This document shows, piece after piece, positions 33,752 through 41,013 of a stretch of 64,000 nt of DNA; within the stretch, counting starts at the first letter, position 1; every line of letters begins with the position of its first letter. A program made the translations under genes and the position numbers. Source of the stretch: Actinospineispora spinosispora DSM 44797 (GTDB lineage Bacteria > Actinomycetota > Actinomycetes > Mycobacteriales > Pseudonocardiaceae); assembly GCF_000429025.1 (NCBI RefSeq), contig NZ_KE386838.1, positions 283,408 through 347,407 of the forward strand, read 5' to 3'. The notes under the pieces are model-generated. The model was not told the origin of the DNA and made no database searches. It was given only the letters and a program-made list of their open reading frames with translations.

Positions 33752-35653
33752 CTAGACGCCGATCTGGCCGGAATCGCGGGTCACGCACACGACGGACGGG
33801 CGCGGCTGGCTGGTCCCGCCGTCCGGCCAGTGCGACGCGGGCTTGTCCGCCGACGCGCCGTCGACCTCGCCGGGATGCTGCACCGAGACCAGCACGAAGT
33901 CGTCCGTCACGACCGGGCCGCAGGTCTCGGCGCCGACCGGCACGGTCAGGAACTGCTTGACCCGGCCACGCTCCGGACCGTCGAGGGGTACCGCGAACAG
34001 CCCGTCGTTGGACTTGAGCGCGTTGCCGTCGGTGGCGATCCACAGGTTGCCGTGCGAGTCGAAGTCCAGGTTGTCCGGGCACGAGATCGGGCTGACCTTC
34101 GTCTTGTCGAACCCGGCGAAGTAGGTGTCCGGCGCGGCGGGATCACCACAGATCAGCACCAGCGACCAGTCGAACTCCCGCCCGGTCGGGTCGTCACCCC
34201 GTTCCACCAGTTCGAGCACCTGGCCGTGTTTGTTGCGCGGCCGAGGGTTCGGTCCGTCCGGCGCGGCCTTGCCCGCCGCGCCCCGGTCGGTGTTGTTGGT
34301 CAGCGCGACGTACACCCGGCCGGTCTTGGGGTGCGGCTGCACGTCCTCCGGCCGGTCCATCTTCGTGGCGCCGACCTTGTCCGCCGCGACCCGGGTCAGC
34401 ACGAGCACTTCCTCGACGCTCATTCCGGGCACCTGGCTGGTGTTGTCGATGACCAGCGGAATCCAGCTGCCGGAGCCGTGGAACAGCCCGTCCGGCGGGT
34501 CGGTCGCCGGGCCGCTGACCGTCGCCACGTACAGCGTGCCGATCTCCAGCAACCGCTTGTTCGCCGCCCGCGCCTCCGGGGTGTCGCCAGGGGTGAACCG
34601 GTCCCTGGAGACGAACTTGTACAGGTAGTCGAAGCGCTCGTCGTCACCCATGTACGCGACCGCGCGACCGTCCGGGGCCAGTCGGATGTTGGCGCCCTCG
34701 TGCTTGAACCGGCCGAGCGCGGTGTGCTTGACGGGGGTGGAGCTCGGGTCGAAGCGTTCCCACTTCGTCTCGCTCTCGCCCTTCGTGATGCCGTAGCGCG
34801 CGAGCCGCGCCGCCGCCGTCGGGTCGGTCACCGCCGAGGCGCCCGCGAAGTAGTTGTTGAAGTTCTCCTCGCCGGACAGGATCGTGCCCCACGGCGTGAC
34901 GCCACCCGAGCAGTTGCTGTGCATGCCGAGCACGGTCGTGCCGGTCGGATCGGCGGACGTGCGCAGCAGCGGACCGCCCGCCGCCGGACCGCTCAACCGG
35001 AACGGGGTGAGCGCGGTGATGCGCCGGTTCAGCCGGTCACCCGGCACCGCGACGAGCGCTCCGCCCGGGTCGCGTCGGACGGCGACCACACTGCCACCGA
35101 CGGCGTTCCAGCTGATCCGCACCTGGGTCTCGGTGGGGTTGGCCTCGTCGTAGCCGGCGAACATGAAGATCGGCGTGACGTACTCGTGGTTGCTCCACAT
35201 CGCCCACCGGCCGTCGCCGAGTGGCACGAGACCGCAGAAGTCGTTGTTGAACCCGAACTGCCCGGCCTGCGCCTCGGGGGTCTGGGCGGCGAAGTCGAAC
35301 GCGGGCGCCCCGGCGAGGATCGGGTCGCCCCAGCGCAGCACCACCGAGCTGCGGTAGCCGGCGGGCACGGTGATCGCGTCGGCGGTGTTCGGCGCGACCG
35401 GACTGAAGTTCGTGCCGGGGACCGGCGGCCCCGCCGGAGCGGGCGGCGACTGGTCCGCGCAGCCGGCCAGTGCCGTACCGGCCGCCCCGACCAGGGTGAG
35501 CAGTGCGCCCGCGCGCAGCACGCCCCGGCGGGTCAGCTCGGCGAAGTACGGATTGTCACTGGTGTTGGGCGCGGGATGCGCGCACGCGGAGCCGCAGCGA
35601 AAGCGGCAGGTGAGCGCGGAGCGCCCGGTGGTGGTGAGAGGAACGATCGGCAC
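33752..35653 (-). CDS. PhoX-family alkaline phosphatase (DUF839), Tat lipoprotein
   Basis: Secreted Ca/Fe-dependent phosphatase family member of 633 residues. TRRGVLRAGALLTLVGAAG carries the twin-arginine export signal, and LAGC a lipobox (Cys about residue 65). Signature blocks include MWSNHEYVTP, TILSGEENFNNYFAG, MDRPEDVQPHP and CPDNLDFDSHGNLW. The segment before the twin arginines (about 42 residues) is unusually long and suggests that the true start could be later. A PHO-box-like direct repeat precedes the gene. Likely role: phosphate scavenging outside the cell. Confidence 0.9.
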   Translation of the reverse strand: MPIVPLTTTGRSALTCRFRCGSACAHPAPNTSDNPYFAELTRRGVLRAGALLTLVGAAGTALAGCADQSPPAPAGPPVPGTNFSPVAPNTADAITVPAGYRSSVVLRWGDPILAGAPAFDFAAQTPEAQAGQFGFNNDFCGLVPLGDGRWAMWSNHEYVTPIFMFAGYDEANPTETQVRISWNAVGGSVVAVRRDPGGALVAVPGDRLNRRITALTPFRLSGPAAGGPLLRTSADPTGTTVLGMHSNCSGGVTPWGTILSGEENFNNYFAGASAVTDPTAAARLARYGITKGESETKWERFDPSSTPVKHTALGRFKHEGANIRLAPDGRAVAYMGDDERFDYLYKFVSRDRFTPGDTPEARAANKRLLEIGTLYVATVSGPATDPPDGLFHGSGSWIPLVIDNTSQVPGMSVEEVLVLTRVAADKVGATKMDRPEDVQPHPKTGRVYVALTNNTDRGAAGKAAPDGPNPRPRNKHGQVLELVERGDDPTGREFDWSLVLICGDPAAPDTYFAGFDKTKVSPISCPDNLDFDSHGNLWIATDGNALKSNDGLFAVPLDGPERGRVKQFLTVPVGAETCGPVVTDDFVLVSVQHPGEVDGASADKPASHWPDGGTSQPRPSVVCVTRDSGQIGV

Positions 35654-35699
35654 TGCGCCTCCGAACGGGTGGTGGACCGACGAAGCGAGCTAACCCGCA

Positions 35700-35744
35700 C
35701 CTGGTTGACCTGAGAAGAATCTCAGCATGAACAACAGGTGAATG
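35700..35744 (-). promoter_or_regulatory. PHO-box-like direct repeats upstream of phoX
   Basis: On the minus strand ATTCACCTGTT (35744-35734) is followed at an exact 11-bp step by GTTCATGCTGA, then a weaker GATTCTTCTCA, and GGTCAACCAGG (35710-35700). This resembles the 11-bp direct-repeat units bound by PhoP in Streptomyces. The third unit is offset by 1 bp, which weakens the case. Confidence 0.4.
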
Positions 35745-35765
35745 CGAGTCCACCACCCGTGTCGG

Positions 35766-36515
35766 CTACCTGGCCGCGGTCAACAGCAGCCGGCGATCGC
35801 CCAGCTCGTACGGCGAGCCGTCCGGGTCACCGAAGCAGCGCACGTCGGCGAACCCGCCGTCGGTGAGCAGCTCGATCAGGTGCGCCGTGGTCCGGATGTA
35901 GTACGGCGCGCTCGCCCGGCGCCGCTGCGGGCCTCGGCTGAACTCGTACTCGGTGACCAGCAGTCCGGTGATCACGTCGTACTCGCGGGACGCGGACACC
36001 CGGATGTCGCCGGTCTCCATGACCTCGGCCCCGGCGGTGAACCCGGGTAGCAGCGATTCGGCCGTGGTGCCGAGGTCGATCACCAACCCCCCTCCCGGCC
36101 GCAGCGCGGCGGCCAGCGCGGAGATCAGCCGTCGGGTCTCGGCGAGCGGGAAGTAGCCGAAGCTGTTGCCGAGACAGATCGCCGCGTCGAACCGGCCGTC
36201 GGCCGGGACGTCGGTCATCTCGCCAACCGACAGCTCGACCTCGAAGCCGGCGGTGATCCGGCGTGCGTGGTCGATCGCCTCGGTGGAGATGTCGATGCCG
36301 GTGACCCGATGGCCTCGGCGAGCCAGTTCGAGGGTGTGGCGGCCGCTGCCGCACGGCACGTCGAGCACCCGCGAGCCGGGCGCGAGCCCCAGCCGGTGCT
36401 CGACGAAGTCGACCTCGGCGAGCGTCGCCTCCGGAGGGACGACGCGACGCCAGAACTCGTTGGGCAGTTCGGTGAAGAAGTGGTGGTGCCAGTCGCGAGA
36501 CGGACTGTTGATCAA
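35766..36515 (-). CDS. Class I SAM-dependent methyltransferase
   Basis: 249 residues. Motif I VLDVPCGSGRHTLELA, the acidic ribose-binding residue in VTGIDISTEAI and the post-I block FDAAICLGNSFGYF show a Rossmann-fold methyltransferase. The substrate is unknown. Start TTG 36515 is preferred because AGGAG lies 10 bases upstream; GTG 36524 would touch the ribosome site, and GTG 36545 has none. It is downstream of, and on the same strand as, a large gene-free stretch. Confidence 0.85.
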   Translation of the reverse strand: MINSPSRDWHHHFFTELPNEFWRRVVPPEATLAEVDFVEHRLGLAPGSRVLDVPCGSGRHTLELARRGHRVTGIDISTEAIDHARRITAGFEVELSVGEMTDVPADGRFDAAICLGNSFGYFPLAETRRLISALAAALRPGGGLVIDLGTTAESLLPGFTAGAEVMETGDIRVSASREYDVITGLLVTEYEFSRGPQRRRASAPYYIRTTAHLIELLTDGGFADVRCFGDPDGSPYELGDRRLLLTAAR

Positions 36516-36771
36516 GGTGAACACTCTCCTGGAGCGGTGCAACACGAAACAAGACGTCGTGTCACCGAGCCTGAGGAGCGTCAGCTCCCCGCCCGGTGAA
36601 TGGCCCGGGCAGCCATGGCGTCCTCCAGAAGATGCTTCTCGAGCAGCGTGCTCGACCAGACGAGATTAGCAGCTCTCAGGTGTCGCGGTGCCGGTCTCGG
36701 TCGGGTGACCGGTCGAAGGCAGTTCAGGGGCAGGCGTTGTTGTAGGGGTGTCCCCGCTGGCCATCCAGTGT

Positions 36772-36884
36772 CTTGGCGTGGGCGGGTGGTATCAACCCCC
36801 GGCTGACGCCGGCCTCGCACGCGTTCCTGGTGCAGCTCGTTCGGGGGCGAGGTTTCAGGGTTGACACCACCCGCCCACGCCAAG
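36772..36884. repeat. Long stem-loop with 27-bp arms
   Basis: The left arm (36772-36798) begins CTTGGCGTGGGCGGGTGG and the right arm (36858-36884) is its reverse complement at 26 of 27 positions. The 59-base loop itself contains CCTCGC/GCGAGG pairing. Not next to a stop codon and not followed by a T tract, so a structured RNA or mobile palindrome is as likely as a terminator. Confidence 0.75.
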
Positions 36885-36987
36885 TGCAGGCCAGAATCGC
36901 GGGGATGGCGGAGGTGTGTGGCGCCCAGGGTAGCCACGGCTGCGCCGCGTCCCACCGGGTTCAGGGCGCCCCGGAGGGGGCTGGGTG

Positions 36988-37057
36988 ACTTCGCAGAGCT
37001 TCATGTCGCGTCGCAGATGCTGCAGTGTCTGCGACACGACGCGAGGGTCTGCGAGGT
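36988..37057. repeat. CTGCAG-centred palindrome, copy 1
   Basis: Two 35-bp arms meet at CTGCAG with roughly 28 of 35 positions paired (ACTTCGCAGAGC outside, GTCGCAGA near the centre). A second copy lies at 38434-38503, on the other side of the NlpC/P60 gene. Confidence 0.8.
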
Positions 37058-37078
37058 GGGGCTAGAAGGTCTGCGAAG

Positions 37079-37160
37079 TGGGCTCCGCGAGTCTCCCCGA
37101 AGGGGGTTCAGTGCGAAGCACTGCGTCGTGAATGTCCGCGCGGAGCAGGACCAAAAGACC
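37079..37160 (-). repeat. Decayed remnant of the dispersed element (copy F)
   Basis: GGGCTCCGCGAGTCTCCCCG, then GTGCGAAGCACTGCGTCGTG and AATGTCCGCGCGGAGCAGGA resemble the ends of the element in inverted orientation, but the central TTTTTCTG...CAGAAAAA core is missing, as if deleted internally. Confidence 0.6.
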
Positions 37161-37167
37161 AGCCGAA

Positions 37168-38001
37168 CTAGACCCGCCGTGCGTTGTGGAAGGGCATCCG
37201 GGCCAGGGGGCTGATCTTGACCACGTCGCCGGACTGTGGTGCGTGCAGGACCTGGCCGTTGCCGACGTAGATGCCGACGTGGCTGACCGGGCTGTAGAAG
37301 AACACCAGGTCGCCGGGCTGCAGGTCGGCCTTCGAGACGGCGTGGCCCGCGCTGCTCTGTGCGCTGCTGCTGCGCGGCAGCGTGACACCGGCCTTCTTGA
37401 ACGCCCACAGCATCAGACCGGAGCAGTCGAAGCCCTTGGTGCTGGTGCCGCCCCACACGTAGGGCGTGCCCTTCGCGGTCATCGCGGCGGTGAGGGCGAC
37501 CGCACCGGTGGACGGCGCGATGACGGCGGGCGCCGGCGGCGGCACGGCCACCGGAGCGGGGACGGCGACCGCGACCGGCTTACCGGTGATCGCCTCGCTG
37601 AGCGCCTTGCTCTGCTGTGGCAGGGGAACGACCGGCAGTGTGAAGCGCGCCGCGAACGGCAGCTGCGAGGAGAGCACGGCGGGAGCGGCGGCGATCGGGC
37701 CGCCGAGGGACTCCGGCGACACCCTCGGTGCCGGGATGCCGGGGAGGTGCGCCGTGGCGGGCGGTGCCAGCGCGGGCACCGAGTCGGCCGGCGCCGAGGG
37801 GGCGGTGGGCAGCGCGGACGGCTGAGGTGCGCGGTGCGCGGCGGCCGGGGTGGCCGAGTAGCTGGCGAACAGGGTCGCGGCGGCGAGCGCGGCGGCCGCG
37901 GTCGCCTTGGTGGCGGTGCTCATCGCCCGGGGGCGAGGGACCGCGATGGGTCTGGGCGCTCGAGTTAATCGGGCAGCGGGGGCGGACGGGTAGTACGTCA
38001 C
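37168..38001 (-). CDS. Secreted NlpC/P60 peptidoglycan endopeptidase
   Basis: 277 residues. After a basic N-region, AAAALAAATLFASYSATPAAA is a Sec signal peptide; an Ala/Pro-rich linker leads to the C-terminal NlpC/P60 domain (about 160-277). The catalytic Cys is in GFDCSGLML, with His in SHVGIYVG and QVLHAP. It probably cleaves the D-Glu-meso-DAP bond as in RipA-type enzymes. GTG 38001 is the start because GAAGGAG lies 8 bases upstream; ATG 37923 is an alternative. A long leader (38002-38270) and CTGCAG palindromes surround the gene. Confidence 0.88.
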   Translation of the reverse strand: MTYYPSAPAARLTRAPRPIAVPRPRAMSTATKATAAAALAAATLFASYSATPAAAHRAPQPSALPTAPSAPADSVPALAPPATAHLPGIPAPRVSPESLGGPIAAAPAVLSSQLPFAARFTLPVVPLPQQSKALSEAITGKPVAVAVPAPVAVPPPAPAVIAPSTGAVALTAAMTAKGTPYVWGGTSTKGFDCSGLMLWAFKKAGVTLPRSSSAQSSAGHAVSKADLQPGDLVFFYSPVSHVGIYVGNGQVLHAPQSGDVVKISPLARMPFHNARRV

Positions 38002-38345
38002 GGGGTTGGCTCCTTCGATACGGCCGTCGATCGGCTCCCCCCGGCGCGTGTGCTGGGGGCACCCGTGCAGGTTCGATCCGACGGCGACCGTTGCGTGCCT
38101 TTCCAGGTCGGAAGGGCAAATCACCGCAAGGCCTCGAAGAAGTTACGAATCGGCAAACACGATTCGTTATGACGGAGATCTCAGTATCCCGTTATATTTC
38201 CGTGATCGCGCTCACTTGAACTGTTTCACTCTGCAATAGAAACGGATCGTTCTCTTAAGATAAATCTGACATGACTGTATTTCCCCACGTCAGTGACTTA
38301 AAACCAACTGTCCGAAATTTCCGGACGGGATCCTTTGTAAATAAA
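38002..38345 (-). promoter_or_regulatory. AT-richer leader and promoter region of the NlpC/P60 gene
   Basis: About 340 gene-free bases. 38150-38340 is clearly AT-richer than its surroundings, with minus-strand -10-like TATAAC and GATACT near 38185-38200. The transcript would have a GC-rich 5' leader able to fold (GTGCCCCCAGCACA, CCGGGGGGAGCC). Such genes often carry a c-di-AMP riboswitch, but I could not match the conserved ydaO blocks. Confidence 0.45.
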
Positions 38346-38373
38346 ACGGAACATCCGCTAGCGGATGTTCCGT
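38337..38373 (-). terminator. Intrinsic terminator downstream of ino1
   Basis: A perfect 28-bp palindrome, arms ACGGAACATCCGCT and AGCGGATGTTCCGT (38346-38373), is followed on the minus strand by TTTATTTAC. It lies about 160 bp beyond the ino1 stop and should end the padR-ino1 transcript. Confidence 0.85.
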
Positions 38374-38433
38374 GGAAGTCGGAGCCCGAAGACGTCACGC
38401 GCTGTCGATCGCCAACTCCGCAGCGTAGCGACT

Positions 38434-38503
38434 ACTTCGCAGAGCGTCGCGTTGTGTCGCAGACACTGCAGCGTCTGCGACACGACACGAGGCTCTGCGA
38501 AGT
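38434..38503. repeat. CTGCAG-centred palindrome, copy 2
   Basis: 35-bp arms paired at 31 of 35 positions around CTGCAG (38466-38471), closely related to copy 1 at 36988. It lies between the ino1 stop and its T-tract terminator. Confidence 0.85.
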
Positions 38504-38531
38504 CACCGGAAGAACCTTGGCGCGCGGTGAA

Positions 38532-39638
38532 TTACTCGCCCTTGATGAAGGACTCCACCGCGTCGCGGGCCACCGAGTCGGAGTACTGCTCCGGCGGCGA
38601 CTTCATGAAGTAGCTGGACGCGGACAGCACCGGGCCGCCCTGGCCCCGGTCCAGCGCGATCTTCGCCGCGCGGACCGCGTCGATGATGATGCCGGCCGAG
38701 TTCGGCGAGTCCCACACCTCGAGCTTGTACTCCATGTTCAGCGGCACGTCGCCGAACGCGCGGCCCTCGAGCCGGACGTAGGCCCACTTGCGGTCGTCCA
38801 GCCAGGACACGAAGTCCGACGGGCCGATGTGCACGTTGTCCTTGCCGATGTCGTTCGACAGCTGCGAGGTGACGGACTGGGTCTTGGAGACCTTCTTCGA
38901 CTCCAGGCGCTCCAGTTCCTTCATGTTCAGGAAGTCCATGTTGCCGCCGACGTTGAGCTGCATCGTGCGGTCGAGCTGGACGCCACGGTCCTCGAACAGC
39001 TTCGCCAGCACCCGGTGGGTGATGGTGGCGCCGACCTGGGACTTGATGTCGTCACCGATGATCGGCACGCCCGCCGTGCGGAACTTCTCCGCCCATTCCG
39101 GGTCGGAGGCGATGAACACCGGCAGTGCGTTGACGAAGGCCACGCCCGCGTCGATCGCGCACTGCGCGTAGAAGCGGTCGGCCGCCTCGCTACCCACCGG
39201 GAGGTAGGACACGAGGACGTCGACGCGTGCTTCGCGCAGCGCGGCCGCCACGTCGACCGGCTGCTCGTCCGACTCGGTGATGGTCTCCCGGTAGAACCGG
39301 CCGAGACCGTCGAGTGTCGGCCCGCGCTGCACCGTCACGCCGAGCGGCGGCACGTCGGCGATCTTGATGGTGTTGTTCTCCGACGCCGAGATGGCCTCGG
39401 ACAGGTCCCTGCCGACCTTCTTGGCGTCGACGTCGAACGCGGCCACGAAGCGCACGTCGCGCACGTGGTAGCCGCCGAAGTCGACGTGCATCAGGCCGGG
39501 GACCCGGGTGTTCGGGTCGGCGTCGGCGTAGTACTGGACCCCCTGCACCAGCGACGCGGCACAGTTGCCGACGCCGACAACGGCGACTCGTACCTCGTGG
39601 GCGGCTGAGTTCACGGCCCGGTCCTCCTCGTGCGTCAT
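38532..39638 (-). CDS. ino1: Inositol-1-phosphate (myo-inositol-3-phosphate) synthase
   Basis: Converts glucose-6-phosphate to inositol phosphate with NAD, feeding phosphatidylinositol, mycothiol and related products. 368 residues, the compact actinobacterial form. NAD-binding VVGVGNCAASLVQG lies near the N-terminus, and NVGGNMDFLNM, the catalytic lysine region SKTQSV and LEVWDSPNSAGIIIDAVRAA are conserved. The ATG overlaps the padR stop (39635-39638), so the two are coupled, as in Rv0046c-Rv0047c. Confidence 0.95.
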   Translation of the reverse strand: MTHEEDRAVNSAAHEVRVAVVGVGNCAASLVQGVQYYADADPNTRVPGLMHVDFGGYHVRDVRFVAAFDVDAKKVGRDLSEAISASENNTIKIADVPPLGVTVQRGPTLDGLGRFYRETITESDEQPVDVAAALREARVDVLVSYLPVGSEAADRFYAQCAIDAGVAFVNALPVFIASDPEWAEKFRTAGVPIIGDDIKSQVGATITHRVLAKLFEDRGVQLDRTMQLNVGGNMDFLNMKELERLESKKVSKTQSVTSQLSNDIGKDNVHIGPSDFVSWLDDRKWAYVRLEGRAFGDVPLNMEYKLEVWDSPNSAGIIIDAVRAAKIALDRGQGGPVLSASSYFMKSPPEQYSDSVARDAVESFIKGE

Positions 39639-40228
39639 GGCGTGTCCGTTTTCTCGTCGATGGAGCGTGTGTCTGCTTCGTGTTCGGTGTTGGCGGCCTG
39701 CTCGTGAGCGATCAGCTCGTTGAGCCAGCGGACCTCGCGTTCGCTGGCGTCGAGGCCCAGCTGGTGCAGTTCGCGGGTGTAGCGGTCGATCTGTTCGCCC
39801 GCCCGCCCGAGTGCGTGCCGCAGGCCCTCCCTGCGCTCCTCGACCCGGCGCCGACGACCTTCCAGGATTCGCATCCTGACCTCGGCCGGCGTCCGGGAGA
39901 AGAACGTGAGATGAATCCCGAAGCTGTCGTCCTCCCAGGTCTGCGGGCCCGCGTCGGCCAGCATCTCGGCGAACCGCTCCTTACCTTCCGCGGTGATGCG
40001 GTAGGTGCGGCGTCTGCTGCGCCGTGACCAGGAACCGGTGGTCGCGGCGGGCGGTGGTTCGGTCTCCTCGACGATGAGTCCGTCCCGAACCAGGCGGCGC
40101 AGTGCGGGATACAGCGAGCCGTAGGAGAACGCCCGGAAGCCGCCGAGCCGGGCACCGAGCTGCTTGCGCAGTTCGTAGCCGTGCATCGGCGCCTCGTAGA
40201 GCAGGCCGAGCACCGCGAAGTCGAGCAT
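39635..40228 (-). CDS. PadR-family transcriptional regulator
   Basis: 197 residues. The winged helix covers about 1-85 (LLYEAPMHGYELRKQLGARL and SYGSLYPALRRLVRDGLI); a C-terminal helical dimerisation domain follows with ILEGRRRRVEERREGL. ATG 40228 has GGGAGG at good distance. Coupled upstream of ino1, which it may regulate. A perfect TGTATCG-ATC-CGATACA palindrome lies 82 bp upstream as its probable autoregulatory site. Confidence 0.9.
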   Translation of the reverse strand: MLDFAVLGLLYEAPMHGYELRKQLGARLGGFRAFSYGSLYPALRRLVRDGLIVEETEPPPAATTGSWSRRSRRRTYRITAEGKERFAEMLADAGPQTWEDDSFGIHLTFFSRTPAEVRMRILEGRRRRVEERREGLRHALGRAGEQIDRYTRELHQLGLDASEREVRWLNELIAHEQAANTEHEADTRSIDEKTDTP

Positions 40229-40309
40229 GCGATGCCTCCCGCCTGTCGTTCGCCCTGAGTTGGGCCCGTGTTCACTGAGCAAGTACTGAGCAACGATGGT
40301 CGCCACCAC

Positions 40310-40326
40310 TGTATCGATCCGATACA
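40310..40326. promoter_or_regulatory. Probable PadR operator
   Basis: TGTATCG-ATC-CGATACA has perfect 7-bp arms in the spacer between divergent padR and the DUF5318 gene. PadR sites commonly have ATAC/GTAT-type half-sites. A direct repeat ACTGAGCAA (twice, 11-bp step, near 40274-40293) lies between this site and padR. Confidence 0.6.
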
Positions 40327-40442
40327 TCGTGGCACCAGATCCGTGGCGTGGGTCACGCTCGAATGCACCAACCAGCGCTAATAGCGCACGGCTACCGAGC
40401 AGCCGGACAGGCCCTGTCGGTGCTTCCGCGTACCCTGGGCTC

Positions 40443-40913
40443 GTGCGAAACCCCCGACAGGTCGTCGACTACGCGCTGCAGCGGCGATCGCTGCTGGCCG
40501 ACGTCCACGCCGGTCGGGTCGCGACCGCGCAGGTCTGCGACGCCAGTCCGTACCTGCTGCGAGCAGCCCGGTTCCACGGCACGCCCTCCGAGGTGACCTG
40601 CCCGGTCTGCCGCAAGGAGAAGGTCACCGAGGTGTCCTGGGTGTTCGGCGAGCACCTCAAGCAGGTGTCCGGGTCGGCCAGGACACCGGATGAGCTGACC
40701 GAGATGGGTGCCACGCACTCGGAGTTCTCGGTCTACGTGGTCGAGGTGTGTCGCACCTGCAACTGGAACCATCTGATCCAGTCCTATGTGTTGGGCACCC
40801 CCGAGGTGTCCAGGTCGAGGACGCGGCGCCGGACTGCCTCCGCGGCGGGCTACCCACCGAGTTACGGCAGACCAACGGACGAGCCGCACATGTTTTCGGA
40901 TCGGACACAGTGA
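40443..40913 (+). CDS. DUF5318 protein (Rv0049-like), zinc-ribbon-like
   Basis: 156 residues from GTG 40443 (RNPRQVVDYALQRRSLLADV). Two CxxC pairs, CPVCRKEKV and CRTCNWNHL, about 60 residues apart, suggest one zinc-ribbon fold. No function is established for the family. It is conserved immediately upstream of the ponA-type PBP gene, with a 100-bp spacer here. Confidence 0.85.
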   Translation: MRNPRQVVDYALQRRSLLADVHAGRVATAQVCDASPYLLRAARFHGTPSEVTCPVCRKEKVTEVSWVFGEHLKQVSGSARTPDELTEMGATHSEFSVYVVEVCRTCNWNHLIQSYVLGTPEVSRSRTRRRTASAAGYPPSYGRPTDEPHMFSDRTQ

Positions 40914-41013
40914 CCGATACCGACACGTGGTGCCACCCGATCGTGTGCCACGATCGAGACCCAGAGCGACGACCGAGTCCCCGAACGAGCGGTCGCCGCT
41001 GAATGGAGTCGAC

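Larger units (their letters stand above)
36546..37167. other. Gene-free stretch of nested palindromes
   Basis: About 620 bp with no credible gene; short ORFs here translate palindromes. It contains the 36772-36884 stem-loop, the CTGCAG-centred palindrome at 36988-37057 and a decayed element copy at 37079-37160, each listed separately. Confidence 0.7.

Noticed and set aside
36581..36988. Short ORFs between the methyltransferase and NlpC/P60 genes
   Set aside because: They translate palindromes, lack ribosome sites and show no protein-like composition.
38002..38270. c-di-AMP (ydaO) riboswitch before the NlpC/P60 gene
   Set aside because: The context is right and GGGGGGAGCC resembles one block, but the other conserved blocks, including the 3' CAGCUAACCUCG-type end, are not there.
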